Origin: Phytoamicus setariae
GTDB lineage: Bacteria; Pseudomonadota; Alphaproteobacteria; Rhizobiales; Rhizobiaceae
Direction: 5' to 3'
NCBI RefSeq assembly: GCF_016722925.1
Contig: NZ_JAEQNC010000006.1
Location: forward strand, 310,001 to 374,000
DNA: 64,000 nt
Shown: in pieces, positions 55,447 through 64,000 of the stretch
Numbering within the stretch: position 1 is the stretch's first letter
Layout: the number at the start of each line of letters is the position of its first letter
Translations under genes and position numbers: made by a program
The notes under the pieces: generated by a model
The model's input: the letters and a program-made list of their open reading frames with translations, nothing else
The model's database searches: none
Told to the model about the DNA's origin: nothing

Positions 55447-56376
55447 TCAAAGGCCGATGGAGATAGCCTCCCTTACCGCCAACTCGGCCATGGCGATAGC
55501 AGCCTCGCGGGTCCTGGCGGCTGCGATGAAACGGCCATTGTGGCAAAAACTCGCACCTTCTACGCCGCAAGCCATCTCCAGATCACGATTGCTCAAACCC
55601 GCCCAGGCTGCAGGCAGATCGGCCCGAAGCTCGAACCCCTCGTCCGCGCGGCGGATGCCGGTCAGGCACCAATCATTGTCACGTGGATGAACGACAAACA
55701 GCAGGTGATCGGCGCCGGCCTTCACAATGGCCGCACGGAAGGGCATTCCCATTGGGAGCTCCAGAACACGCCCCTGACCTGTATCCTCGATGGCCTGATG
55801 CACAATCGCCTCGGCCCGAAGTTTTGCTGCGCTGCCGGCTATCCTGGCTTCGACGAAACTGCGGGCAATGGCCAAGGCCGCCTGAAACGCTCGATCATCG
55901 GCTTCGGGATCCGTTTCGTCGAAAACGGGTTTCAAGGTTTCGAGCAAAGCCGGTAAAGTGAGACCCGCCAGCGGTCCGGCAACGGCGGGGCTAAGTGCAC
56001 CATTGTCCACCAGATCGACCGGCAGCACAAAGCTGGCATCAAAAGAGGCGTGCACCGCCTCGACATGCGCTTCAGGCAGACCCGAAACGGCAAGATAATC
56101 ACAGCCATAGTGCTTCCAGATCAATCCGAAGGAACTGAACGGCTGGCCATCGTCGCGCAGTGGCGCGCCGCGCTGGTGGTGATCGAAAATCCGCTCTGCG
56201 GCGTCATAGACACCGCCTACGTCATAGATGATGCGATCTGCGCCGGGTGTGATCCATTCCGGCTTCCTGCTCCGGATGAGACGTGCCTTCGGGAAAAGCC
56301 GGGTCAGGATGACGCTGGACAGCAGTTCATCGGCGTGGAAGCCACCGGAATGGGTGACGAGGAAATCTGGGATCAT
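55447..56376 (-). CDS. MYG1 family DHH-type exonuclease/hydrolase
   Basis: A 309-residue MYG1 (UPF0160) protein. VTHSGGFHADELLSSVIL at the start, DVGGVYDAAERIFDHHQRG with the DHH motif, and FSSFGLIWKHYG and DLVDNGALSP are all typical. The eukaryotic member is a 3'-5' RNA exonuclease; bacterial roles are untested. It has no close partner; the gene upstream at 56632 is divergent. Confidence 0.92.
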   Translation of the reverse strand: MIPDFLVTHSGGFHADELLSSVILTRLFPKARLIRSRKPEWITPGADRIIYDVGGVYDAAERIFDHHQRGAPLRDDGQPFSSFGLIWKHYGCDYLAVSGLPEAHVEAVHASFDASFVLPVDLVDNGALSPAVAGPLAGLTLPALLETLKPVFDETDPEADDRAFQAALAIARSFVEARIAGSAAKLRAEAIVHQAIEDTGQGRVLELPMGMPFRAAIVKAGADHLLFVVHPRDNDWCLTGIRRADEGFELRADLPAAWAGLSNRDLEMACGVEGASFCHNGRFIAAARTREAAIAMAELAVREAISIGL

Positions 56377-56631
56377 GCAGGAATGCGCCTTGTGTTCGCG
56401 GAGGGTCCGCTTGCAGATACGGCCAGATAGCCTTTACTGAATGCCATCTCAACCCGCCATTCGCTTATTCAGGTGCGTTGGACCGGTCTCCATCACCGTC
56501 ACCTTTACGGCCGTCGTCTACCGACTGGCCACAACCGCGTCCAAGTGCCCAAGTTCCTGATCGTCGCCTGTCCGCACCCGGTTCAACCTCCTCCAATTGC
56601 ATGTGGATATCGAGGGTAGTATGCTCCGCTT

Positions 56632-57384
56632 ATGCGTATTGCTGTTCTCGCCGACATTCACGGAAACATCTCAGCGCTCGAAGCTGTGCTTGATGATGTC
56701 AGCAGCCGCGGAGCTGACTTGATCGTCAATCTTGGCGATTGTGTTTCCGGCCCCTTATGGCCGCGTGAAACATTTGAGCGCCTCGAACGACTTGGTGCGC
56801 CGACGGTAAGAGGTAATCACGATCGTCAGGTCGCGGCTTTCGATTCAACTAAGACAGATGCATCCGACCGGTTCGCGTTTCTTGAGTTAAGCGAAGCTAA
56901 GCGCAAAGTTCTTGGTCAGCTCCCCTTCAGCCTTCAGTTTGCCCCCGGCGTTGTCGGCTTTCATGCCACGCCGACTTACGATGATCGGTATGTGCTGGAC
57001 GACATGGTATCGGGTATTCTGGTGCGTGCTCCAATCGACAAAATCGTCAGGCGCCTGGGGCCGTCCGAGGCAAAACTCGTTTTGCTAGGCCATAGTCATC
57101 GGCCGGATCTAGTGCGACTTCCTGGTGGAACTACTGTCATAAATCCTGGAAGCGTTGGCTGTCCTGCTTACTTTGACCCCACCGGGCAGGCTCATGTTTC
57201 AGAATCCGGTACACCACATGCCCGCTATGCACTCATTGATGTCGCAGACGGTAAAGATCCCGCGGTAATGTTCCTTGCCCTTACTTATGACCACGAAGCC
57301 GCCGCACGCCGGGCTGAAATCAACAACCGGCCTGACTGGGCGCACGCACTACGCACGGGCTTTATGCCTCGCGCAACAAACTAA
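56632..57384 (+). CDS. Metallophosphoesterase (calcineurin-like, YfcE/ApaH-like)
   Basis: A 250-residue enzyme with the full dimetal set: ADIHGN, NLGDCVSGP, VRGNHD, then LLGHSHRPDL and the final strand VINPGSVGCPAYFD. The substrate range of the group covers phosphodiesters and dinucleotide polyphosphates. The ATG at 56632 has no strong ribosome site. The 255 bp before it (56377-56631) show no gene. Confidence 0.9.
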   Translation: MRIAVLADIHGNISALEAVLDDVSSRGADLIVNLGDCVSGPLWPRETFERLERLGAPTVRGNHDRQVAAFDSTKTDASDRFAFLELSEAKRKVLGQLPFSLQFAPGVVGFHATPTYDDRYVLDDMVSGILVRAPIDKIVRRLGPSEAKLVLLGHSHRPDLVRLPGGTTVINPGSVGCPAYFDPTGQAHVSESGTPHARYALIDVADGKDPAVMFLALTYDHEAAARRAEINNRPDWAHALRTGFMPRATN

Positions 57385-57620
57385 CGACGCTGACAAGGCC
57401 TGCGTTTGCCGACAGGCGGTCGAATATCACACAGGGGCGTCCACTATTGAACCCAAATGTGCCCGCACTTTCGGACGACTGACGTCCAATCGATTAGCCT
57501 TCGCTCGCGATGGGAACTGGTTGATTGCAGCGATGATCATCGCTGTATTCTAAGCCTCATGGCTTCGCCCGTTAACTTGCGGTATGATGTTGGATAATCA
57601 TCGCCGCGCGCGAGGAAGGA

Positions 57621-59831
57621 ATGGAGCGTCGTCTTGCAGCAATTCTGATCGCTGACGTCGCTGGATATAGTCGTCTAAGCCAGATCGACGAAGAGGCTAC
57701 TCGCCACTATTTTCAGGCGGATCTGGATGAGCTCATTGGCCCTAAAATCGCTGAACATCACGGCCGGCTGATTAAGACGATGGGCGACGGGCTGCTTGTC
57801 GAATTTCACAGTGTGGTCGATGCCCTGCATTGCGCAACCGAGATTCAGCGCGAGAAGGCTTTGCGAAATGCTTCGGTTCCGGCGTCGGCTCGACTTGAGT
57901 TTCGCATCGGAGTCAATCTTGGCGACGTCATGGTCGAAGGCGAAGACATTCATGGGGATGGTGTCAACATTGCCGCTCGCATGCAGACCCTAGCCAAGCC
58001 AGGCGGCATTGCGATTTCAGGCACAACATATGATCAGGTCAAGACCAAACTAAACCTCGGCTATGTCTCATTGGGAAGGCAGAAGGTGCGGGGCATTGCC
58101 GAGCCTATCCGTGTATATCGGGTCGTCGGCGAACCTGGTAGTGTTCACTCATCCTCTACTCGCTGGAAAGGTTTGCCTCGGCGCGTGGCCGCTGTTGCCG
58201 CTGTGCTGCTGATTTTTGCTGGCGCTGCGGTCTATTGGCAGCCGATTTGGGATTTCACCCAGGCGCCGAAACTCATCCAACGCTTCGCCTATCCACTTCC
58301 CGAAAAGCCTTCGGTAGCGGTGCTCCCCTTCATTAATGTCAGTGGCGATTCAGAACAGGATCATCTGGCGGAAGGATTGACCGACGACCTGATCACCGAG
58401 CTATCCAAAGTGTCGGGGCTCTTCGTGATTGCCAGACATTCGGTCTTCGCCATGAAAAGTGACATGGGCAGTATCCAGGACGTAGCGGCTGAACTCGGCG
58501 TTCACTATGTGCTCGAGGGCACGTTGCAGCGGGCGGGCCCGAGGTTACGCATCAATGTCAAACTCATAGACGCGCTGACGGGGCTTTCCACCTGGGCTGA
58601 ACGCTACGACCGCCAATATGCCGATCTGTTCGCAGTTCAGGACGATGTAACAGGCAAAATAATCTCCGCGCTGGAAGTGGAACTCACCGAAGGCGAGCGC
58701 AATCAGATCGAGCGGATGCCAACTGACAATCTCGAGGCTTACGACTACTACATCAGAGCGGAACATGAAGGCCTAACCTACGGCGATGTTAACACCTACC
58801 GCCGAACGCTATCCTACTATCAAAAGGCGATCGATCTCGATCCAGACTTTGCCGACGCACATGCCGGCATCGCGCGCGTCGCAGTGGATGTTTGGCGCAA
58901 CGACTACAATTTCCTGTGGTCAGCGGCGGTGGCACGCAAGATTGCATATGACGCGGCCGGGCAAGCGCTCAAGCTGGATCCCAACAATGCGCGCGCTCAC
59001 ACCGTCCTCGCGCTTCTTCAACTTGTCGACGGACGTGTCGCGGAAGCGCGTGAATCAGCAAATCGCGCTGTGGAGGCGCAACCCAACAGCGCCGAGGCAT
59101 CTGGCAATCTGGCATTGATTTTAGCCTATACGGGAAAGCACGACGAAGCAGTCACCGAAATGGAACGGGCGTTGCGGCTCGATCCTACACCTTCACCTAG
59201 TTTTCGGTTGTTGGCGGGCATCGTGTTCTACACCGCGCGGGAAAACAGCCGGGCGATTCCGCTGCTAGAGAGAGCGCGTGACGCTTTGCCGAATGCCGAG
59301 GCCGCACGGGAATACTTGACTTCTGCCTATAGTTTCGAAGGAGATCAAGATCGCGCCACCGAGGAGAAGACAAAGCTTCTTGCGCTCTTCCCCGAGAGCA
59401 ACCTCACCTACTACAGCTACCTCTATGATTATTGGCGCGAGGACGACCTGAAACATCATCTGGAAGGGTTGCGGGCGGCAGGAATTCCGAACTGGCCTTT
59501 CGGATTTGCCGGCAAGGAGGCCGATCAGGTACGCGAGAATGCCCTGCGTGATCTGATAAACGACAAGACCTGGAACGGAAAGCACAAGAACGGAACGGCT
59601 TTTGTCCAGTTCTTCGATAACGCGGGAAACACCGCCTACCGCAGCGCCAACACCAACATCACCGGAACGGTGGAACTGCATGGAAACAGGGTCTGCGAGA
59701 AGTTTACAGGCTACTTCCTGGATCGCATGGTGTGCGGCCAGATTTACCGAAACATGGACAATGGGCAACCTGAAGCAAAATATGTCCAAGTCACCCCGCA
59801 GGCGCTGAAGTTCTTCTCCCCAGCGCCATGA
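57621..59831 (+). CDS. Membrane-anchored class III adenylate cyclase with FlgO/TolB-like and TPR domains
   Basis: A 736-residue protein. The cyclase domain (about 1-170) keeps its catalytic residues: LIADVAGYSRL, LIKTMGDG and GDGVNIAARMQ. A hydrophobic helix (about 190-212, VAAVAAVLLIFAGAAVYW) is followed by the FlgO/TolB-like domain (VAVLPFINVSGDSEQDHL, LGVHYVLEGTLQRAGPRLRI), TPRs, and an extra C-terminal region of ~90 residues with two cysteines (RVCEKFTGYF, RMVCGQIY). The single helix suggests that the TPR part is periplasmic. AGGAAGGA precedes the ATG. The preceding 236 bp hold no gene. Confidence 0.9.
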   Translation: MERRLAAILIADVAGYSRLSQIDEEATRHYFQADLDELIGPKIAEHHGRLIKTMGDGLLVEFHSVVDALHCATEIQREKALRNASVPASARLEFRIGVNLGDVMVEGEDIHGDGVNIAARMQTLAKPGGIAISGTTYDQVKTKLNLGYVSLGRQKVRGIAEPIRVYRVVGEPGSVHSSSTRWKGLPRRVAAVAAVLLIFAGAAVYWQPIWDFTQAPKLIQRFAYPLPEKPSVAVLPFINVSGDSEQDHLAEGLTDDLITELSKVSGLFVIARHSVFAMKSDMGSIQDVAAELGVHYVLEGTLQRAGPRLRINVKLIDALTGLSTWAERYDRQYADLFAVQDDVTGKIISALEVELTEGERNQIERMPTDNLEAYDYYIRAEHEGLTYGDVNTYRRTLSYYQKAIDLDPDFADAHAGIARVAVDVWRNDYNFLWSAAVARKIAYDAAGQALKLDPNNARAHTVLALLQLVDGRVAEARESANRAVEAQPNSAEASGNLALILAYTGKHDEAVTEMERALRLDPTPSPSFRLLAGIVFYTARENSRAIPLLERARDALPNAEAAREYLTSAYSFEGDQDRATEEKTKLLALFPESNLTYYSYLYDYWREDDLKHHLEGLRAAGIPNWPFGFAGKEADQVRENALRDLINDKTWNGKHKNGTAFVQFFDNAGNTAYRSANTNITGTVELHGNRVCEKFTGYFLDRMVCGQIYRNMDNGQPEAKYVQVTPQALKFFSPAP

Positions 59832-59852
59832 CAACCGTCGACCCCATGACAA

Positions 59853-60371
59853 TCAGTCTGCCGACGCATGTTGCCAGTCTTTTTGCAGCTTGTCGGAAAT
59901 CAGCGTGCTCTGGACCTCCGACCAGTGTTTCTTGGAATCAACGACCTTGCTCGGCTTCTTCTCGAACCCATCGGCGGCACCGGGATCGTAACTCAGATAG
60001 AGCTTGTCATCGATGATCCGCCATGCCTGGGGATCGATGTTGGTCGTGACCGTGCCGAACGATACGCCATCTGCGCAATACCCCCCATATTGAGGGGCAT
60101 ACTTGCCCGGATTTGCGATGAAGAGATCGCGATTCTTGGCGCTTGCGAAATGCCATTCAGCACCCAACCATCGATACGTATGGGCCGGCGAGCCCTCGAC
60201 GGCCTTGTTATCGGTGAAGTATGCCACCGGATCATAGCCTTTGATCGCAACGTCTCCGAAATAACCGGTATTCACGAGGTCTTCGGCCATTGCAGCAGGA
60301 GCAAACGCGAAGACGATCACTGCCCCAGCGATGACGGACGCTGCAAGACCTGACTTCCTTCGATGTAACAT
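59853..60371 (-). CDS. Exported YHS domain-containing protein
   Basis: A 172-residue precursor with a Sec signal peptide ending near AAMAE. The mature protein carries a YHS domain: GDVAIKGYDPVAYF and WHFASAKNRDLFIANPGKYAPQYGGYC. YHS proteins are linked to metal (copper) binding; here the single cysteine in GGYCADG is a candidate ligand. It is 30 bp downstream of the ankyrin gene, probably one operon, and converges with the cyclase gene. Confidence 0.88.
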   Translation of the reverse strand: MLHRRKSGLAASVIAGAVIVFAFAPAAMAEDLVNTGYFGDVAIKGYDPVAYFTDNKAVEGSPAHTYRWLGAEWHFASAKNRDLFIANPGKYAPQYGGYCADGVSFGTVTTNIDPQAWRIIDDKLYLSYDPGAADGFEKKPSKVVDSKKHWSEVQSTLISDKLQKDWQHASAD

Positions 60372-60401
60372 GATCCATCCCTCCTTGTGGGCCAGGACGT
60401 T

Positions 60402-60992
60402 CTATTTCCGTTTCATGCATTCGCCGTAGAGCCACTCGCCGACGAGTTCCTCTTTCTGGCAAACAGCGCCGGCCCTCAACAATATGACGGCTGCGTCCCA
60501 ATGGGAGCGCCACCCGGCTTGTGTCAGCGGCGTGTAGCCGTTGCGTTCCTTCGCTTCAATGTCCGCTTTGTTGGCGAGCAGGAAGGCGACGATGTCGGCA
60601 TGACCTTCCTCGGCCGCGGCGTGCAGCGGCGACATGTGGTAGAAGTTCTTTTCGTCGTTGATGACAGCACCTTTCGATATCAGCAGCTCGACAATATCGA
60701 GATGGCCGCCGTAGGCAGCAGCATGAAGCGCTGTTAGGCCACCCTTGTTTCGAATTTCTATGTCGGCACCTCTGTCGAGGAGGAGCACCACGATATCCTT
60801 GTGCCCGGCAAGCGCAGCAATAAGCAGCGGCGGCTCGCCGGTTTCGTCCGGTTCGGCAATCGCTGCCCCCTTGTCTATCGCTTGGACCGCGCGCGCACTG
60901 TCGCCATCTCTGGCCGCGTCATGCAACGGCCCCGCCGCGGCGGTCGAGATCCCAAACAAAATTCCCAGAAATAAAGTGCTGACAAGTCTCAT
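60402..60992 (-). CDS. Exported ankyrin-repeat protein
   Basis: A 196-residue precursor with a signal peptide (MRLVSTLFLGILFGISTAAAG) and about four ankyrin repeats (TGEPPLLIAALAGHKDIVVLL, GLTALHAAAYGGHLDIVELL, MSPLHAAAEEGHADIVAFLL and a fourth). The C-terminus has two cysteines (AVCQKEELVGEWLYGEC). Periplasmic ankyrins act as protein scaffolds and in some bacteria protect against oxidative stress. Same operon as the YHS protein. Confidence 0.92.
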   Translation of the reverse strand: MRLVSTLFLGILFGISTAAAGPLHDAARDGDSARAVQAIDKGAAIAEPDETGEPPLLIAALAGHKDIVVLLLDRGADIEIRNKGGLTALHAAAYGGHLDIVELLISKGAVINDEKNFYHMSPLHAAAEEGHADIVAFLLANKADIEAKERNGYTPLTQAGWRSHWDAAVILLRAGAVCQKEELVGEWLYGECMKRK

Positions 60993-61117
60993 CCCATGTT
61001 TCGCCGCTACTGCGGCGGCTCCATAAGTCCTTGCGCTCTATTTAAGGTATCACGCATATACCGATAGGATCAAGGCGAAGCGGTCTTTGGGACCGCGTTT
61101 CCGCCATGACACGTACC

Positions 61118-61696
61118 TCAGGAGAAAGGTATGTGCGGGTCCTGCACCAGGTAGAACTCGTTATCCGGCGTGACGTCAGTGATAAAAAAGCCAAATACTG
61201 TTCGGTCTAGGGGATTAGCGTGGCCGCTGCTGAAGCGTAGCCGATCAAATCTCTCGAAGCGGTTCTCGAAACGGGCAAACCGGTTGGACAAAATGAAGTT
61301 TGGATTGGGGTTGGCCTGACCAAATGACAGACCGTCATAAAAGTCGCTTGGTTTACCGAGAATTTCCTCAAGCTCGAATTCGAACTCGATCCAGGCCAAT
61401 CCGCTACTGTTCCGAGCGACAACGCGTACGTGGAAGGCACCTACTGCAGACGTGTTAGGTCGAATTGGTTTTGCTGCTCTGATCACCAGAGTAACGGGGT
61501 TGGCCGAGTAGAGTTCCTCGTTGATTTCGATCGGATCGGCTTGTGTACCTGAGCCTGTGACTGACACTATACGGAAGCCGCCAAGCTCGTCGGAGAAGGA
61601 GTAAGCCCCAGCATACCAGCGCCCGTCGTCAGCCAGGCCGGCACTGATGAGTATCAGTGTCAGCAACGCAGCCAGAATTCGCAAGTGATGCGTCAT
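61118..61696 (-). CDS. Exported hypothetical protein
   Basis: Not recognised. From ATG 61696 (AAGGAG 12 nt upstream) it has 192 residues with a clear signal peptide (MTHHLRILAALLTLILISAGLAD). The mature part starts RWYAGAYSFSDELGGFRIVS and looks like an all-beta protein (GSGTQADPIEINEELYSANP, VTLVIRAAKP). Segments like FHVRVVARNSSGLAWIEFEFEL fit a beta-sandwich. It lacks cysteines in the mature part. A small hairpin (61080-61096) follows the gene. Confidence 0.78.
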   Translation of the reverse strand: MTHHLRILAALLTLILISAGLADDGRWYAGAYSFSDELGGFRIVSVTGSGTQADPIEINEELYSANPVTLVIRAAKPIRPNTSAVGAFHVRVVARNSSGLAWIEFEFELEEILGKPSDFYDGLSFGQANPNPNFILSNRFARFENRFERFDRLRFSSGHANPLDRTVFGFFITDVTPDNEFYLVQDPHIPFS

Positions 61697-61918
61697 CGTT
61701 TTGGCTCCTTGAGGGGAGTATCGCAGCCATGCGGCGAATTTCAAGAGCGCAGCAGGCGTAGGATGCGGAAGACCGTTTAGATCGGCTTCAATCAGCTGCA
61801 ATCTATCCGGATTGCAGCACGGGACCGGAAACCACTCACGAACAAAACAAAAGCTATTCAAATAAATCGAGCCACCGTTTCGTCCTGCTTTTCAAGCGCA
61901 GAATCCTGAGGAAATATA

Positions 61919-63229
61919 ATGCTACGTTTTTTTGCTTTGATGTTGGTTTCGTGCCTGACTTATGCATTGCCGGCGGAAGCCAAGGAGTTGGCACGCCGCC
62001 CCTTTTTGGGCATCGCTATGAAGACTGTCGAAAGCAAAGAAACCAGCGGTGGGCCCGCCGTGCGCGTGGATCATGTGATCGAGAACTCGAGCGCGTCTGA
62101 CGCGGACTTGCGTTCCGGCGATATGGTTGTCTCAGTGGATGGTAAAGAGATCAGCTCGCAAGAAGACGTTATTGCGGCGATAAAGCCGAAACGCGAGGGG
62201 GATGTTCTCAAGATAAGCCTCCTGCGCGACGGTCATCCAATTTCGAAAGACGTCCCTTTGATTGGACTGCCCCTGGAGAAGTCGAGCGATTTTGAAACGA
62301 TCTATGAGGCAGTCGTAGTAGACGGCACCAAGAGGCGCACCATCACGACACGTCCGAGAGAGGCGACACGGTTTCCCGCTGTCCTGTTCGTCGGGGGCAT
62401 CGGCTGTTACAGCATGGAGTCTCCGCTCGACGACCAAGAAGTCTATCGTCAACTGCTTTCATCGTTGACGCGACAGGGCTTTGTGACCATGCGGGTTGAA
62501 AAGAGCGGCATGGGCGACAGTGAAGGCCCGCCCTGCGCGACGATTGATCTGGATGCAGAAAAGCGCGGTTATATCGGAGGCCTGAACGAATTGAAGAGCA
62601 AGCCCTATGTTGATCCCGACAGGGTTTTTATCGTCGGACACAGCATTGGTGGAATTGTGGGACCTCTCGTAGCAGCACAAGCCCCGGTCAGAGCAATCGT
62701 GGCGATGGAGACCGTCGGGACGACATGGTTCGAATACGAATTGATCAACCGCAGACGTCAGCTGAAACTTGCCGGCACCGCACCGGAGGCGTTGGGTCGC
62801 CAAATGCAGGTCAAGCAGTGGTGTATGCATCGTCTTCTAATTGAAAGAGACGCGAGAGAAGATATCGTTCAGCTTCGGCCGGAATGTAAAGAAGAAATGC
62901 AAATTCCCACCGCGGATGTCTATCTGCAACAAATTGCCGCGCTCGATTTGCCCGCACTATGGGCCAAATTGAAAATCGACACTTTGCTTATATACGGGAG
63001 CGCGGATTATCTCACCAGTGCGGAGGAACATCTCGCAATTGCCGAGGTAGTCAATGCGGAGAGGCCAAATTCCGCGACTTTCATCGAGATCAGCGACCTT
63101 GATCATTACATGACGCGCGTTGAAAGCCAAAGAGAGAGTTTTGACCGGAGACGCTCTGAACGTCCGGCCGCTTATCACGATGGGCTGGGAACGACCATCG
63201 GACGTTGGTTGAAGGACAGGCCTGGCTAA
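61919..63229 (+). CDS. Exported PDZ-alpha/beta-hydrolase fusion protein
   Basis: A 436-residue precursor with a signal peptide (cleavage near ALPAEA, residue 21). Residues 27-115 form a PDZ domain (FLGIAMKTV, IENSSASDADLRSGDMVVSV, GDVLKISLLRDG). From about 125 an alpha/beta-hydrolase follows with the nucleophile in GHSIGG (Ser242), acid Asp363 in YGSADY and His396 in DLDHYM. It is probably a periplasmic esterase or peptidase of the dienelactone hydrolase type, with the PDZ domain guiding substrate. TGAGGAAAT precedes the ATG. A terminator follows. Confidence 0.88.
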   Translation: MLRFFALMLVSCLTYALPAEAKELARRPFLGIAMKTVESKETSGGPAVRVDHVIENSSASDADLRSGDMVVSVDGKEISSQEDVIAAIKPKREGDVLKISLLRDGHPISKDVPLIGLPLEKSSDFETIYEAVVVDGTKRRTITTRPREATRFPAVLFVGGIGCYSMESPLDDQEVYRQLLSSLTRQGFVTMRVEKSGMGDSEGPPCATIDLDAEKRGYIGGLNELKSKPYVDPDRVFIVGHSIGGIVGPLVAAQAPVRAIVAMETVGTTWFEYELINRRRQLKLAGTAPEALGRQMQVKQWCMHRLLIERDAREDIVQLRPECKEEMQIPTADVYLQQIAALDLPALWAKLKIDTLLIYGSADYLTSAEEHLAIAEVVNAERPNSATFIEISDLDHYMTRVESQRESFDRRRSERPAAYHDGLGTTIGRWLKDRPG

Positions 63230-63266
63230 GGCTGGGGCATTCATCGCGTTAACAAGATACCAAACA

Positions 63267-63300
63267 AAAGAGCCGCTTGGTGGCGACCGAACGGCTCTTT
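63267..63300. terminator. Terminator between convergent genes
   Basis: Arms AAAGAGCCG (63267-63275) and CGGCTCTTT (63292-63300) are perfectly complementary; the A- and T-rich ends make it usable on both strands, between the PDZ-hydrolase and the outer-membrane protein gene. Confidence 0.65.
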
Positions 63301-63416
63301 ACAATTGACCTGCACAAAATTCCTAAGCGATCACAAAAATCCGCCTTGATGAAGAGAGCGGATTTACTCCTTGGCCCGAGCGCAAAGTGCACGTGCCGGC
63401 AGAGTATGAATTCAAC

Positions 63417-64000
63417 TTAGAACCTCATGGTTACACCCAAGATCGGTCCCTGTTGCACGGCGTCAAAGACGAAGCCGTCGTTGCGATAGTCAACGCCGAC
63501 AGCTCGATATCCAGCAATTGCTGAAACCGTATCGTTGAACTGGTAGCCTACGGCCGCAGCGACATCCCAATCGATATCTGCACCACCAGCACCGACCAGC
63601 CCCCAACCCGACAGGAACCACTCTGGCGTTATATTATACTTGCCGCGCAAGCCGACCATCGCATCCACCCAAGTGGCGCTGTCGTCAGCCTGGCGTCCAT
63701 TGAGAAGGCCACCGTTGAACGAAAGTGATGTGTCGACCGACCACACTTTGACACCGCCGACAATATCGAGGCGCGCGGAAGGGTCGTCGACAATTGCATA
63801 GCCTGCGCCGAGCAGTCCCGCGAATGTTGTGCTGTCGACATCAACATCGTTCGCAACAACTCCGAATGGAGTATGGCCGTCCGCAGACAGTTTCACATAC
63901 ATGAAATCGCCGATGACGCTGTAGCGGTCGTAGCGCGCCTCAGCAGCGGCCATGAAAGCAAAATCCAGATTGTTGAAGATATCACCAAAATCTGCGTCGA
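63417..64000 (-). CDS. Outer-membrane beta-barrel protein (5' end outside the window)
   Basis: The frame runs open to the right edge, so the N-terminus is missing; about 194 residues are visible. It shows alternating amphipathic strands with aromatic girdles (RYSVIGDFMYVKLSADG, YNITPEWFLSGWGLVGAGG, AAVGYQFNDTVSAIAGYRAVGVDY) and ends in VTMRF, the C-terminal phenylalanine signal read by BamA. It resembles rhizobial 8-stranded OmpA/OmpW-sized barrels of unknown function. Confidence 0.85.
   Translation of the reverse strand, partial: DADFGDIFNNLDFAFMAAAEARYDRYSVIGDFMYVKLSADGHTPFGVVANDVDVDSTTFAGLLGAGYAIVDDPSARLDIVGGVKVWSVDTSLSFNGGLLNGRQADDSATWVDAMVGLRGKYNITPEWFLSGWGLVGAGGADIDWDVAAAVGYQFNDTVSAIAGYRAVGVDYRNDGFVFDAVQQGPILGVTMRF

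Noticed and set aside
1-64000. CRISPR arrays, insertion sequences, rRNA genes, replication origin
   Set aside because: No regularly spaced repeats, transposase motifs, rRNA sequences or DnaA-box/repABC features were seen by eye.

Overview
The window reads as a chromosomal segment of an alphaproteobacterium of the order Rhizobiales, most likely family Rhizobiaceae. The evidence is the gene order (trpD-trpC-moaC-moeA; gltA; an lpxB-lpxI-lpxA-fabZ-lpxD-bamA-rseP-cdsA-uppS-frr-pyrH-tsf-rpsB block), the use of LpxI for lipid A synthesis, the envelope protein EipB, DUF2336 and DUF1194 proteins, high GC content and CTTGAC-N17-CTATAT-like promoters. No replication origin, CRISPR array, rRNA operon, insertion sequence or intact prophage was seen. 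There is one tRNA gene (Lys, TTT).

Layout. 0-4 kb: the end of a PpiD-like foldase, then a tightly coupled trp/molybdopterin operon, meeting comEC head-on. 6.5-9.2 kb: gltA with promoter and terminator, then an SMR efflux pump plus TetR repressor cassette with a palindromic operator. 9.2-22.5 kb (minus strand): one long envelope and translation block making lipid A, isoprenoid and phospholipid precursors, the outer-membrane insertase BamA, and ribosome factors; many genes are joined by 1-4 nt overlaps. 22.7-34.5 kb: housekeeping and conserved rhizobial genes (nitroreductase/flavin reductase pair, HIT, GDPD, RidA, EipB, acyltransferase, thrS), plus an AT-rich orphan gene that may be the immunity half of a decayed toxin locus.

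34.7-45.7 kb is the most accessory-looking stretch. It holds a winged-helix/TPR regulator, a GT90 glycosyltransferase, a cyclase/TPR protein, a zinc-ribbon cyclase, a secreted RTX-tagged GH114 glycosidase, a SARP-type TPR regulator and an exported VWA protein. Three of these, and a fourth protein at 57.6 kb, share one FlgO/TolB-like plus TPR module carried on three kinds of output head. I infer a surface-polysaccharide or biofilm programme controlled by cAMP-type and SARP regulators; this is not demonstrated. 45.7-55 kb returns to core genes (iscU-like, yidD, folE, hisI, patatin, CBS, rhomboid, UbiH-type hydroxylase, AEC carrier, CcdA). A minus-strand intrinsic terminator with a run of eight U at 50.95 kb has no gene before it and marks a probable unannotated small RNA.

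55-64 kb, after tRNA-Lys, is accessory again: a non-coding scar, MYG1, a phosphoesterase, a membrane-bound cyclase/TPR protein, exported YHS and ankyrin proteins, an exported PDZ-alpha/beta hydrolase, and an outer-membrane beta-barrel running off the right edge.
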